Source: Klebsormidium nitens | Lineage: Eukaryota; Streptophyta; Klebsormidiophyceae; Klebsormidiales; Klebsormidiaceae | Assembly: GCA_000708835.1 (NCBI GenBank) | Contig: DF237132.1 | Location: forward strand, 62,001-126,000 | Length of the DNA stretch: 64,000 nucleotides | Direction: 5' to 3' | Part shown: one piece after another, positions 21,501-33,904 of the stretch | Numbering within the stretch: position 1 is the first letter of the stretch | Layout of the letters: each line of letters begins with the position of its first letter | The notes under the pieces: model-generated | The model's database searches: none | What the model was told of the DNA's origin: nothing | Seen by the model: the letters and a program-made list of their open reading frames with translations, nothing else | Made by a program: the position numbers and the translations under genes

Positions 21501-24500
21501 GGCCCGCACGGATGAGGGGCTGCCACACGGCGGCGAGGAACGACGGCGGGCTCGCGGTTTTGACTACCTGGAAGGACAGGGGCTACTGGATCCCAGGGGC
21601 TTGATGGAGAACAGCTGCCCAAATGGAATAAGGCTGGACACTGCAGAATTAACCTCCTTGCCCTCATTGTGAGCGGCTTTCAAGCTAAATGGTTGGTGTT
21701 GACTGGATCACAGCTCCCAGATGCCCACAAAGACAATGGAAGAGGTTGCTCTTGCTTCCCACCTGGTGAAGCTCTGAGCCCTCCTCGTTTGCGCACACCC
21801 AAGCGCGCGAACGCTAAAGCCTCAATATGCAAGAAAGTTGGAAAGCCAAAGCTCACAGAGGGTCTAACCTGCGTGCCCGTCAAGGGGTCGACCTCATCGG
21901 ACTGCGCCAAGACGAATTCGCGGTACGGATCGTCCACTTGTAGCTGGTAGAGCCAGCCGCGGACGAGCTCCAAGTAGGGCTGGCAGGCTGCGGACAGGAG
22001 GAAGCGGTGGACGTCCGCAGAGACGGGGTCCGCGTTCTGCAGAGGACGAAATTGGAGACTCTGAGCAAAAGTAAAAGACTGAACGAATTTGGATACGAGA
22101 AAAGGTTTGAATTTTCGAGCTAATGGCTCGAGTGCCACGTTCTTGAACCGAAGCGTTGACGACTCCAAGTACATTTCGCTCAGAGAAAGTGTTACAACGG
22201 ACGGCGGGTTAGCACGAGGTGGGGTTGTGGTACAAGATACGGGCCGATGACAGTCTTTCCTTTCCTTAGATGTTAGGGAGCGATTTGCGTTTACATGGTT
22301 TCGAACGTCGGTGGTGCTTTACATACTACAGGCCATCGGACCGCCTGTTACAGGGCCGAAATGTCCCTCTTCTATTCTCTTCTTTCTCTTTCCTGTTACC
22401 CTTCAAAGGTGATCCGTCGCTCGCTTGCTTGAAACAAAAAGCTCAGCCAGAGAACGTCGACCAGCACTCCTTTCACGTCCTTGTCCTCGTCTCCCATCCA
22501 ATCAATGAACGATCAAAGTTTGTACTACCTGAGAAAGACAGCAAACACGGGCTCTCACCAAAACTTCGTCGAACAGCCTCGACAGCAGTTCCGCCCCACC
22601 AACGCCCGGCCCGCCAGCGCCGGAACCGTCCCACATCCCCAGCCGTTTACACAACCGCGCCAGGACGTGCAGCTGCGTACGCAGCTCTGTTGAATGCAGC
22701 AGCAACTCCAGAAGCGTTATGTCGCCCACGCTGCCGGTAGTCAGCGTCCGATCGCCGCCCGAAAGCCCGTGGTCGCCATCCGACAAATGCTCCGAAGCGT
22801 CCGGAACTCCATCTGACGGCCTCGCATTGCTGACCAGATGTCCGTTCGACTGCTTCGAAAGCGATTGCTCGGCCTCAGAAAGCATTGTGGCGTCGCTGTC
22901 TTTCACCCACGGTCCAACTTCTGCTCCCGAGAGGACTAGCTCGGTGCTGCGGACTGCTGAGGAAGAAGGGTCGATTTGCACCCCTTCTCTGTCCTGATCA
23001 CTTCGGTTCCCATTGGCTGCCGCAAAGAACGATTCGAGGCGCCTTCTTCTCGTGCCCCCTTTGGGTCCGTCCGGTGCGTCAACACCTGCACTGCTGATAC
23101 TATCTTCCGCTGTCGTCTCATCCCCCGCACTCTGCTTCGTAAAGAACCTCTGTTCATCACCCGCCTCTTTCCTTCCCCGCGTACGCTTTGCACCTCCGTT
23201 TGACGCCCCCAACTTTCCTCCCCCCCTGCGCTCCTTCACGGAGCGCCCGATCCGATCAAGTGCCGCTGTCTGGCACAACAAGACGGTCTGCAGTGCGCCG
23301 CCAAACGCCTGCATCACGAGGCCCCTCCTGGACCCCTCGTCCCAGTCTGCGCTCCGACTAGAAATCTCAGGCCCCGTTTTGCCGCGTGCGAAGCGGTCCA
23401 GCTGCTGCCGCACCCGTCCCGCCTCAATGAGGGGCTTGAGGAGGGCTGAGATGCTCGCGGAGCTGGTTGAGAGGAGGCGGACACTGGGAGGGGTTGGGCC
23501 TCGCTTTTGTGGGGGTCGGGCTTGCGACTCCAGGCGTATCAACGAGGAAGGAACCCCCTGCAGCGCGTATAGAGCGTCGCGGACCAGGTCCCTTTCCTGC
23601 AGAAAAATCGTCGGTGATTGATACGAGCCTCCAACGTTTTACCCTTCGCCACTGAGTTATTCCTCCTTGAGATGACGCGCATCCACGTTGGAGTCAAGCA
23701 TAACGAAATTAACTTGACGAAAAGAAAGTAGGCCTTTCGAAAACTCGATCAATTGCTCACAGTCCAGAGGTTTTTTACTTGAATTAGCATTTCAACAAAA
23801 GAAACGATTGGATCAGGTCTTAACGCTCAACCCATGTTTTGGGAGCCTGTCATTTTTGTATCAGCACTCTATAAGCTTTTCTTGAACTTCTTGCCACGAT
23901 TTGAACATCTAAATCTCGAAGGATTGGTCAAAGATTGTTCTCGAAACAGGCAATGTTGGACAATCTCAACAAGGTGTTCTGCAAGGACCTTTTCTGACTA
24001 AGTTAACCAGATGGAGCCCGAATCGTACCTGGACAATGATGGGGGCTTGCTGGAATGCCTTGCTCGCATACCGTCTATATGCACGGTCGAAAGTTGCGAC
24101 CCCTGCTTCTGATAGAAACGCGCCGTTTTGCAGGCACTCTCCCGGTCCCACCCTAGTTGCCAGACCTCCAGCATCTGGCCCACTTCCCGCAAACTCCCAA
24201 GTGCGAAGGAGGGGGCCTGCCGGGGGCTGCTCCGCTGCCTCCAACCACCGCGCCAACGACTTACCTGATTCAGCCGCCGTGAGTGCGCTTGCCTGCAGTT
24301 CCCTAACCCCCTTTTCCTTAGCCTCAAAGTTGTCTGCTTGCGCCTTGGGGGCTGCTCGGTGTCTCTCAAACTCAGGTTCGTTCGTCGAATCTACGTCCCT
24401 GTCTTCCTGCTCTATAGGACGACCTTTGAAAGGAGTAGTTCCCCCATTTGTCTTGGCGGCCAAGTCAAGCAGGTCCTCTGGGGGAAGCTCTTCAAAAGTG

Positions 24501-25614
24501 GGGATGGACAGGGTGAGGGACTGGAGCCCATGTGTTGCATGGCCCCCGCTGTCGAAGGCAAGCGCATGATGCAGTGCACCGAAGAGGGAGGAGGCTCGAA
24601 GGGGGGCCTCGGCGCTGTCCTCAACAGGATCACAGAGGAATGCAAAGCGCCCTGCAAGGCAGCCGGGTACAACATCAGGGATCCACACAGGCATGAGGAA
24701 GGCTCACAGAGTCTGGCATACGGCATTCTGTTCAGTCCTCTGGAAGCAGTGAAGGGCAGTCGTTGTTGATGGGATTCATCAACAAGTGAGGTGTGTCATA
24801 CAGCGGGGGCACCGCTTACAGTCCAGAAGGGGGCACATTTTTTTTTCCAAGTGGAGGGCAACTATATGAAGGCTGAAATTGAGCTGGGGCCATAATGCTG
24901 ATGTTGAAAGGCCTTGAATCAAAGGTCACCTTGCCAACGAATCTAGCAATTTACAAAAGCGCAGAAGGTAAGGACCATAGGACAAGCTTGCCTGGGGGTC
25001 GTGAGAGAAGCTGGCTCAGCGTCTGCTCTTGTGAATGCCCCCCCACGAACCAACTTGGAGAGTACTGGTCATCCTCTAGCTGGGGCAATGTCACATGTGC
25101 CCCACTACTCCAGGCTGCTGAGGTAGCCATGCTTGACGTTCCAGGTGGGGCATCCAGCAGGTGAGCATTTTCATCAGAGTAGGAAAGAAGGTGGGTTGAA
25201 GATGCCACCTGCAAAGCGGACCAGGTGAAGTTCCGAGCTTGAAGATCTCGGACTTTGAATCGATTGTACACGCACAAGCCTAGCCACCACAAACAATCCT
25301 AGAAAAATTGCTCTTTCCACAAAACTAAAATGCACGTCAAAGACAATCTTCTGCAACCTCAGTTGGAAGGATGCTCGATTGCTGGCGCATGACAGCCAAA
25401 CTTTCTTTCTGATCAGCGCTCTGACAATCTTGCTCTGATGCACATCGAAAAGCCACTAGCACTGGCCATTGCAATCTCTTCCCCCGCTGCCTTGCCAATG
25501 CAGAAAGTTTACCTGTCCATCCTCCTCATCAGATGCATCAAATGCAGCATTGCTTTCCAGCGGTGACTGCGGAGACGCACCACCTTTTCTTGAGAAAGCA
25601 CCCAATTGCGCCAT
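15524..25614 (-). CDS. GCP6: Gamma-tubulin complex component 6 (GCP6)
   Basis: Exons: 25614-25513, 25208-24992, 24651-24029, 23596-22559, 22036-21869, 21567-19114, 18737-18554, 18096-17912, 16946-16725, 16193-16008 and 15733-15524. They sum to 1862 codons in phase. GCP6 is a Spc97/98-family subunit of the gamma-tubulin ring complex, which nucleates microtubules. Exon 4 has RDLVRDALYALQGVPSSL and ITLLELLLHSTELRTQL, as in plant GCP6. Exon 3 resembles the animal N-terminus (SLFGAL; FLSEAG). Residues about 780-1430 form a charged, partly coiled-coil insert between the two GCP halves, a GCP6 trait. The C-terminal half has LRRYLFMLAGDFADAF, FIQLDYRVEWPL and the final RLNFNGFIEES. The junction 24992/24651 needs a GC-AG intron (cag|gcaagc). 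The first exon is tentative: the same frame continues upstream past one TGA at 25648-25650. Several introns carry exon-edge duplications. Confidence 0.88.
16127..16500. repeat. Exon-edge tandem duplication in GCP6 intron 9
   Basis: The 5' edge of GCP6 exon 10 and its acceptor recur in the upstream intron. The block gccgtctg...agcaggca...attcagc...gca starts at 16137 (the real exon), 16287 and 16436, so three copies lie about 150 bp apart. The farthest copy is the most diverged. Confidence 0.85.
16891..17400. repeat. Exon-edge tandem array in GCP6 intron 8, four units of about 128 bp
   Basis: The 5' edge of exon 9 with its acceptor is followed by three more copies within the intron. The anchor ggggccccgtt stands at 16914 (exon), 17042, 17169 and 17299. 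Units also share gaacacgtg-like and gcccgatgcag-like blocks, so the repeated unit covers exon edge, acceptor and intron. Confidence 0.9.
18268..18620. repeat. Exon-edge duplication in GCP6 intron 7, three copies
   Basis: The 3' edge of exon 7 with its donor (about 18554-18610) recurs at 18411-18470 and 18271-18335. All three keep a gtgagg-cc-like block, a cgtaagcgtccg/cgtagacgtccg-like block and a gcagctc block. Spacing is about 140 bp, and similarity falls with distance from the exon. Confidence 0.78.
18906..19175. repeat. Exon-edge duplication in GCP6 intron 6, two copies
   Basis: The 3' edge of the giant exon 6 with its donor recurs about 135-140 bp into the intron. The block gacgctttctgcg occurs at 18926 and 19066. 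The coding edge agcgccgac...aacgcgtcc...aaagtc occurs at 18989 and 19124. Confidence 0.88.
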
Positions 25615-26857
25615 TCTAGCATCTCCAGATGACCAGCGCCGGCTGCCTCAGCTCTCTCTTGCGTTGAACTTGCAGAACTGGACTGGCATCTCCAGCTCTT
25701 TCAACTTTCCAAATCTGATGCGCCCCTCCGAATTTCTCATGACCAGCTGCGCCACAGTGTCGCCTTGAAGTCCAAAGATCAGGTCTTACGTGCACAGACT
25801 TCCGTCTGATTCTTGACGACCGTTCGTCAACTTGTTGCTCCACTCACAGTCTCTCCTCGCCACCATCCTAGTACTGCTGCCACTGTCTAGCAAGTTCCAG
25901 GCGTCCTACTTTTTGGCGCTCATTCAGCAGGTTGCATTTCGCAGTTGCAGGTCCACCACCATGTCCAAAACGGTCTTTGCAATCACGCACTCTAAGCCCC
26001 AGCAGATGGCCGCGTCTCCCATCGCCTCCAGCGCTCTGACCTCTAAACAGTTTAAACAACGAGTTAAAGGGAAACACGGCGAAGAACAAAGCGAGTGCAG
26101 CGTCCAACACCTTTGAATGTTGTGCGGAACGAAACCTCAATGAGCAACTCCATAGGTGAGTGTTTCGACGTCGTCAGTACTTGCTGGTCTGTGTAGATTT
26201 TTGTTAGATCACAATTCGACTGAAAGATGATGCGCTCCAGTCGACGCAACGCCACTGGCTCTGCGTGAATACCTACAGGGAGCTCTGCAAAGTAATGAAG
26301 GAAAGCATACAATTGTGGAGAAGGCCTTTGCAGAAAGTGGCCAGCTGCTTGACTTTTTTCTAATACGAATGTGACATATGTGCACGGCGATCGTGCATGA
26401 AAGACTTTCTTTCCAGGTCCAATGGGGCCATTTTGAACCCATACACAGGCAATTGAAGGCACTGAACCAGTTTGCAATGAGTACATCAAACTCCATCCCT
26501 GGAGTGCTGTGTTGCTGGTCCTAAATGGTGACTTTTTGCATTTTGGGAGCTGTTGAAAAGGCACCAGATGAGGCCTCAGTTCCTGTTGTATTGTTGCACT
26601 GCTGAGGCCATCATGAGCGCGTCCAGTGAGACAGATTGCCAGCTCAAGATATATGCGTCTCTTACTCACTATTTGATGCCCCTTTTTCTAGGCTCTTGTC
26701 AGCATTGGGAAACTGGAAAGCAAAGAGCTGCTTTCTTTGTTTCTGACGCTGCATTTTGAAACTTGCTTCCATATGAGCCGCAAAAGCTACTTCAGGTCAC
26801 AAGATTGCCTGTGAAGCCTCCTTTTAACTCAATTAGCGACCTGCTTCTTGTGCGCAG
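25615..26857. other. Upstream of GCP6: coding-like minus-strand frames, not resolved
   Basis: Two minus-strand stretches look coding but could not be built into a gene. One, 25764-25648, reads VAQLVMRNSEGRIRFGKLKE and ends in TGA in the same frame as the proposed GCP6 start. The other, 26040-25924, reads RALEAMGDAAICWGLECVIA and also ends in TGA; a possible acceptor precedes it. They could be 5' exons of GCP6 with hidden introns, or the 3' end of another gene. The GCP6 promoter may also lie here. Confidence 0.3.
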
Positions 26858-27161
26858 GTCTGCTGATAGGAAAGGCGTAGCTTGGAGTCGGCGCCGTGCT
26901 TGGATCCGCTGCCGACTGTCCAATCTGACTATCTGGCGAATCAAGGCAGACGGAACCCCAGGATGCTCAGTCCCATGCATCTTTTGTTGGAAGGAGCTGC
27001 ATGAGTTCGATCCTGCAGGGCTTAGCTTTTATGTTAGCAAAGAAGCAGGGTGGTATCGTGGTCGGTTGCAGGACTTTGATGGTCAGATAGTCCCGCAGAT
27101 CACCACAGGACAGAAGCACCACCTCGGTTGGCAAAGGAAGCCTTCTCAGGGTGGTACTTAA
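26858..27161 (+). CDS. Terminal exon of a possible cytidine-deaminase-like protein
   Basis: After a tgcgcag acceptor, a frame runs to TAA at 27159-27161 (input phase 2). It reads NLTIWRIKADGTPGCSVPCI and continues FCWKELHEFD, giving a P-C-x2-C motif after a strand-like segment. That is the second half of the zinc site in cytidine-deaminase-fold enzymes. The tail (WYRGRLQDF; TTGQKHHLGW) is unassigned. The partner (H/C)-x-E motif should lie in an upstream exon. The nearest candidate, CTAEAIMS near 26600, does not match it well. Without that motif the call is weak; a non-enzymatic zinc-binding protein is possible. Confidence 0.3.
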
Positions 27162-28365
27162 TAGAAGCGACTCTGCTTGGGGCCCTAGGCTAAAAGTAGG
27201 AGATGACGGCTTTCGGTGCCTTATCAGCTTTTGGTGCCTTGATTGAGTTCCCAGTTTTCGACATGCAGACTGCGTCAATTCGTATATGTGTCTGCGGTCA
27301 ATATCGGCCTCTATTGGATATGCTATACTCCGTCTTTATAGCTTCATGCCAGAAGCCATGCAAAATTCCCCCAATGCCGAAGTTACATTGGAGGCAGGAG
27401 ATGGCAGTCTTTGCAGAAGATGCGGTCCGAAGACTCTGGCAGTCGCCACGTACAGAGCATGATGATAGACGGAACATGCTTGTCTCCTTGGCCATCGAAA
27501 CTTCATGTTTGCACACAGGCGACATCGACAATGATTGTAAGAAAAGCACCAGCCGCGGCGGCCATGCATTCTGCCAATCCTGCATGTAGATCTTCGTCTT
27601 CGGCCGGCAATTGGTGCACATGGCAAGACTGATTGCGTGCGATCGTTCAATACAAATTCATCCTAGCTAGCCATTCAGTCATACCGTCCGCCATGCACAA
27701 GTAACTAGCATGGTAGTAATGCATGTCGTAAGTGATTGATTCCAGGTCACGAAAACACTACATGCAATGACAAATTGACCGCACTCAAAAAAATTGCACC
27801 ACCGGCCGTCAAACAGCCAACCCACTCTAGTCTCATACACACGCTTTTCCATCAATCAGAGGGGGTATAAACAGCTTTTGGCTGTAATCGCGTTTCTTCA
27901 ACAGAATTTGTTTGTGCGGAGCATGCACGTTGCCCTGCAGCTACGTCTGCAATTCACGCACATTGATGGTATCCTTTACCAACACAGTATTGTGGTTTGA
28001 AGGAGCTTGCGTCATCACAGATTACTTGCGGCAAAGCGCGCTGATCGAAGTCAGCGCTTTTTGTCAGTGACGAAACCGGCTTTGAAGACCCCATTACACG
28101 TCACACCGTTTCCACCGTTGCTTCACTGAGTGGGGACCCCTGGTAGATTGTCTAGCGAGCCTTCCGGTTTCAAGATAATGTCGTAGCGGGCATCTTGCAA
28201 CAGAGATGATGTAGGTGTCGAAGAGACAGGGCATCAACGCTTTTAGAACCTCGTTCCACCTGTTGCTCAGATTCAAAGTTCTGGAAGAAAGAACAACCGA
28301 TACCTCTTTACAGTCTTAAGCACTACCTTAGCAGGGACGCCCGCAGGGAGTGGCGCAGCTTCCTT
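27162..28365. other. Intergenic region, no gene recognised
   Basis: This lies between the deaminase-like terminal exon and the 3' end of the PIH1 gene. Overlapping short frames at 27200-27650 occur on both strands without any recognisable motif. The rest is AT-rich. Confidence 0.35.
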
Positions 28366-31300
28366 CTAATCGATGTCATAGACCAACGAACACGTCAACT
28401 TGGGCTGGTACCGCAAAGGCGCTACTCTCGTACTTTTCTGTGACGGATCCCTCTCCTCGACCTTTGGCGCTTCGGTCGCTAATTGCACCAACTCCGGAAC
28501 TACCACACTCGGAGTCTCAACCGTCTCCGCGGCAACTCCTTTGCCGTTCGCCAACCCCGGGACATCTTCCACAGAGCGAGCCCCCATCAGACTGTCCATC
28601 GAAAAGACTTTGCTGATGGCGGCATCTTCGATGGCTGACATCTCTCCCTGCTCCGTTGCGTCCACATTACGGGTGACTTCCTCCTCCGCAGCGCAAGCGG
28701 GGCCTGTTTGAGGCACTTCGGCAGCACATGGGAGAGGCGAGCCGTCGTCCACCACCTGCTGGTTTCCGAGGACGGTTCCGCTTCCGTTGGACTCCGTACG
28801 GTCTGCTGCTCCCTTCCGCGGCTCCTCCTCGAATTCTCCTGCCGTTCCGTTTAAGAAAAGCTTGGAACCATCGCCGATGGACTGCGTAGTTGCCTCCAGG
28901 GAGCCCGTTGACTCCGGTTCCGGTGGCTCAACAGCCTCAGCAAATGCATCAGCGACGGCGGCGGAATCCGCTGAGGGCTCGGCGCAGCTCCCCAAACTGT
29001 CGTCATCGACGGTAGCGGCGGGGCGCGGTTCCTCGAAAGGCTGCAAAAGCATCGAGAAAAATGTTCAGATTCATCCTCCGCTTCCGCTACAACACATATT
29101 GGACAGAAGAGCCATTGGTAGTTCGCAAGCAGGCTGAGGCGGCACCATTCGTACAGCTCAACGGTTACCAAAGTCAGGGTTGTACACTTTCCGCCTTCCC
29201 CAGATGCACCTCTCGAAGGTTGAAAGCGTGGATCCTGCATTCAGTCTCCAGGTTCGTCTCATGTTCGCGCAACAGCGAACGGCACCCTTGCCATCGAAAC
29301 AACTAGGAGTATTGAGAGGGGCCTTCACTGTCGACATGCGATACGCGGAGTGATGTTGCAACGAGAGCGGAGAAGTCTTGACGCCTCTCGCGCTGGACCG
29401 AGCAACTACCTTTCTGGGAGGTGCCTGCGGTCGCACAACGGGGAGCACCACTTCTAAGCGGCGCCGGAGTTTGTCGAACTTTGCCCGGCCCTTTGTTTCC
29501 TCGACAGGGTACGGGAGGGCAGCCTGCAATAACAAGAGCGCAAAGAATCTACACCCCTGTCCGCTCGCAGAAGGGCTGTCCGGCAATCAGCTTACTTGAG
29601 ATTTCCCTTTCGAAAGCAAAGAATGAATCGCAAAGGTCCAGACAGTTGACGTGTTAATAGGCCTTCACACGTGAAACTGAGCGCCCAATGCATGAAAACA
29701 GTTTGGCCAGCGTTCAATATGGTTTGGAAGATTTCAAACGGTGTAAGTCAAGGAGAGCCAGTGGAAAGGCTCCACCACCTTATGGGGGATCACGAGCAGG
29801 TTTTGGCAAGCGCAGATGGAAAGCCCGAGAAGAACGGTGCACGAGGTGCCAAGATTGATTCTTCTAAAGCGACGGGTTGGATACGGGTCAGAGTTCACCC
29901 CGCAGCTTCAAGCATGACCGCTGTTTTGCTTGACTCTATGAAAAGGCAATGCTTCTGTGCTAAGGTGCTTACATCAAGGAGGTACTTTCCAACGGCTCTG
30001 AGGACCACCCGCTGCTCTGAGACGTCCAGGTCAACCGCTGCCGCGCTCTCCTGCAGAAGAGAGAGCTTAAGAATTCAAGCTTTCGTTGAACTGGTGCATC
30101 TTTCGTTGGGAGACCCCCGAACTATACTCTTCAAAGAAGGGGGAACAGAAGTAGGAAAGGATGATGGGCCAGAAATCTGGTTATAACGAGCAGCTTTGCC
30201 GGGCGAGTGGAAAGAGAGAAGCGAGACAGCCACAAGGCGAGGGTACCAAAACACCGCGGAACGACGATGGGGAAGAAAGATTGCAGTCTCCCTATGCTTC
30301 GCCCACTTCCTTATTTGTTTTTCCAATCTGACACTTAAAGAGCGTTTTAGGTATACCGTTTTGCAAGGGGTATGTTGATGTCGACTTGGAGGGGCAGACA
30401 CACAACTCTCCTACGGTCACTTGGTGTCCAGCATTTTCCTAAGTTTGATGAGTTAGGTCACGCGAGGACGTCCTCACCAGCAGAGGAAGGTCGACCCTCA
30501 GAAGGAGCGACTCTGGGCGGCTCGCCTGGACTGGCCCCGTCCTCTCGTCAAGCCTGCAAATAAGAATGAAAGGTGAGGCTTGAATGTCTCCCTTTGAGGC
30601 TCGAATCTCTCCCTTTACATGTGGATCAAAATCAAGTCTTGGATTTTGTTTGAAGGAAACGTGTATTCCCACGGTTGCCAATCTCCACAATTTATCGTTT
30701 CTGCCTGACTTGTCTACTGCTTCGTGACCTTCTAAGCTGCAGAACGGGCGCTATCGAGCAGGTACGACGTCAAAAGCAACATCTCTGAGCAACATATAAG
30801 TGCACGCGAAATCGAGCGCGCAGCAAACGAAAGACGAGACAACAGGTGGGCACGTTCAAAGATTGACATTCCGCAAAGGACAGGATGGGATTGGTTTGGT
30901 ACGTACCAGAAGCTGCTCAAGTCCATGAGCCCTTGCTGGACGATGTCGAAGTTGGGCTGCGCCTCGGTGTCCCCGCTGGCTTTCGACGTCGATACCACTT
31001 CCGTTATCTTGCCACTCGGAGCGCACTCTCCGCTGACTGGTGTTTCTCGACCGTCTTCCTTGTCCATAGCTGTTTCTGCGGGCTTGTATTGAGCCGATTT
31101 TAAGAGCGTCTCCTCGTTGCTGCTTGGCTGAGCTCCGGCTGCCATAGCAGTTGTCAGAGCGGTCGACTTTGCGGCCTTGTCGAAGGCGAAGGGGCTGGCT
31201 GTGCGGTTGGCCCGGTTCGACGGCTGCAGAGGGGATACTGGGGAGTCTTTCGGCGTCGAGTCCTCGTCCCGTTTGCCGGAAGCTGCAACCGGTATGAAAA

Positions 31301-33904
31301 GGTGAGGTGAGCTGGTATTTTAGTACGAACGTTGAAACTTTTCAAGCATGAAGCACCGTGGAGCTTTGAACAACGACTGAACAGGTCACTTCAAACTGGA
31401 CCCACCTCAACGCCCGTTCGAAAAGGTCGGGCGTCTAAGCTGTGTTGATACATTTTTGTACCCTAATCTGGAAGAAATCGTACCGCTAGTGTAATTACAG
31501 GAAAGAGCTTCATTGAAAGAAATTCTATCGACTTGACTACCCTGCAAGAACCAGCAGTAGAATAAGGCTTCCTACAGCGCCTGGCAACGGCTCGGGGATC
31601 ATGTGAAATGCAACCTAAGTGGAGGAGTGTTGTTCCCCCCCTTTGGCACTGCTCCCCAGAATGCCAAGCGTTTGTCGCCATCTTGTGCCTTTCAAGCCAA
31701 CTTTATATGTCGGACGCCGTCCATCTGTCCATTCTAACGGGAGACGCATCTCTTAGTCACGACCTTTCGACTCAGAGGTGCATTAGCTGATACACTTACT
31801 GAATACTCAGTCGTTGAGACAACAAGGACAGTCCCGTTGTCCTTGCGCTTATTTCAATGTAGAAATGTATCCCAAACTGTGACACGGGCGCACTCTCCTG
31901 ATTGTCCTCACCTTTCACAGCAAGGACGGGGGGACTGTCACTCAGGCCCTTAAACTTGAGCTTTGGCAGCGTGAAGCTCCGGTCGAGCTTGCACTTCCGC
32001 TGCGCCTCCACCGAATCCAGCGCAGTTTCGATGACGAACGTTTTGAAGCGGCGGTCCGTTCGGCAGCGCTCGTATGTGGCGGAGCCGATCACGAAGTCGT
32101 GCACGTCGCACTCCTTCCCAGCTGCATTACAGATGAGTTGGTTGATCTCATGGAACGTGGGGACTCACTTTACACCCCGGTCGCTTCAAGGAAGAGGGGT
32201 AGAAAGCTCTTGGCAGGGAAAACGGGTTGTTCGTCGGCAGGGGGCTGTATGCCTACTATTTTATGTCTTCGCTTTTTACAGCTGATTCACTTGCACCTCT
32301 GGTCTGTGCCGCATCAAGATGAGCCTTCGGGACAGCATTTACTGGACACATCAATCGTAGAGGACAGATCACCTCTGGAAACCGAAATCTGCTTCTGCGC
32401 CGTTTCGCCCCGGCCAGGTCCAAATTTCCTTAGCGGAATTGTCTATACTGTACCCAATCAAGGCAACTCTTCTCTCCCGCAAGACAACGGCTGCCCCTGT
32501 CACCTATCTTCACCTTCTCGATTTCTCCAAACCGTCTCACCTTTGTCTTTCTCTTTGCGCGCTGTAGACAGGCTGTACGGAATGGACCAATCGGCTCCCG
32601 TGCTGTCGGTGCGTGGAGTTGAGGTCGCCGCACCGATCTTATCCGAGTGGCAAATGTTTATGAACGCCTGAGACAAGCGACAAACACTTACTTCATACCC
32701 CGACAGAACACTTTCTCTTTGTTTGGCGCTCTGTTGAGCTTTTCAATCATATCAGATCTCATAATTAGACTGTAGTCAGTGGCTCAACAAACACGAAATC
32801 CCTCCGTATGGGCAGCAAGTCAAGGTGCAAAGTGTCATTCAGCGTGTCAGCGGTCAGTGCACAAAGAAGCTGACAGTCTGGAAGACCATCTGGCACAGGA
32901 TCTAAAAGCTCTCACCTTGGCCCCTGTAATCTTGTTTTTAGTCTTGACACAGAAGCCGGCATTTGGAGCCACCAGCTCCGTGTCCTTTCCATAGACAGCC
33001 CCACCCTGGCCCTCTCTTTCCAACTGCCGGAGGTATTTCTCGTTCTCCTGTACCACCAGCACACAAGATTTCATGCTTTTTTGGAACTAAACAATGGGGT
33101 TTGCATACTAGTTGCTTGGATCCCCAATCTCCCTGATCTTACCATGTTCACTGAACCACACTCTATCTACCTTACTGAGCAGATTGGAGAGTTAAGGACA
33201 TAGGCAAGGGTAAACTATCAGCTTGTGGGATCAAGCCTGTGCTTTTCAACCACATCCTTGTCACCGCTCAGAGACTTTTGCAGCTATGAGAGGATTGCAT
33301 TTTAGAAGCTGGCCAAACAATGCTTCAAAACGTGCCTTTTGAAAGACAACGTTGCTAATGTCGTCATTCTTGTAATGCACTCACCTCTCGTAGCTTGGGG
33401 TCCTCCATTTCCCTGGCATACTCACTCAACATTTCCACAAACTTTGGGTCCTTCATAGCCTTCTCAAATCTGCCAAGCTCCTGCAACAAAAGTAGAGTAG
33501 ACAAGCGTTAGCGTGCCAGCTTTGCCAGGTCAACCGAGCAATTGAGAGGTCGGCCTACCCCACTTTTGAAATGGATGAGCTACACTCAGTGAAGGGAAGA
33601 TACCATTTTTGCTGCTGACATCAGAGGCACTATGGGAATTACGCAGGCAATCCTCTGCCGCACTCGGATTGCATTAGACATACTCAGCCACCCATGTGAC
33701 CTCTCACAAGTAGCTCAGAAGTTCTCAATTTGAGAAGTATGTTGACAACTGAGGTAGATGTTTAAGTTTTGGGAGCAATAGAAACTCTCTTGAAGTTTTA
33801 CATCAAAAGGTTGATGCCTCAGGCTTTACCTCTGTTGATAGGTCCAGGTCTTCGAGGGCGCGGCCCGCATGTTTCCTGCTGGACTCCATGCTAGCTCCCG
33901 GCAT
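28366..33904 (-). CDS. PIH1-domain protein, Kintoun/DNAAF2-like dynein arm assembly factor
   Basis: Ten exons: 33904-33830, 33480-33385, 33047-32916, 32667-32541, 32121-31912, 31282-30907, 30553-30478, 30050-29973, 29523-29410 and 29040-28366. They give 652 residues in phase. The PIH1 domain (about 58-213) shows PNAGFCVKTKNK, AFINICHSDKIGAATSTP, DWSIPYSL, AGKECDVHDFVI and KLDRSFTLPKLKFKG. A Ser/Thr-rich linker leads to PNFDIVQQGLMDLSSFW and a CS/HSP20-like domain (RPESLLLRVDLPLLES; DLDVSEQRVVLRAVGKYLLD; LPYPVEETKGRAKFDKLRRR). That order and spacing are closest to Kintoun (DNAAF2, Chlamydomonas PF13), an HSP90/R2TP-linked cytoplasmic factor for preassembly of axonemal dyneins. The 225-residue acidic tail is low complexity. 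Another PIH paralogue (PIH1D1/MOT48-like) is the alternative. Confidence 0.85.

Noticed and set aside
20510-21604. 364-codon plus-strand frame
   Set aside because: It is the mirror of the GCP6 coiled-coil exon and is Ser/Ala/Arg-rich; the minus strand has clear GCP homology.
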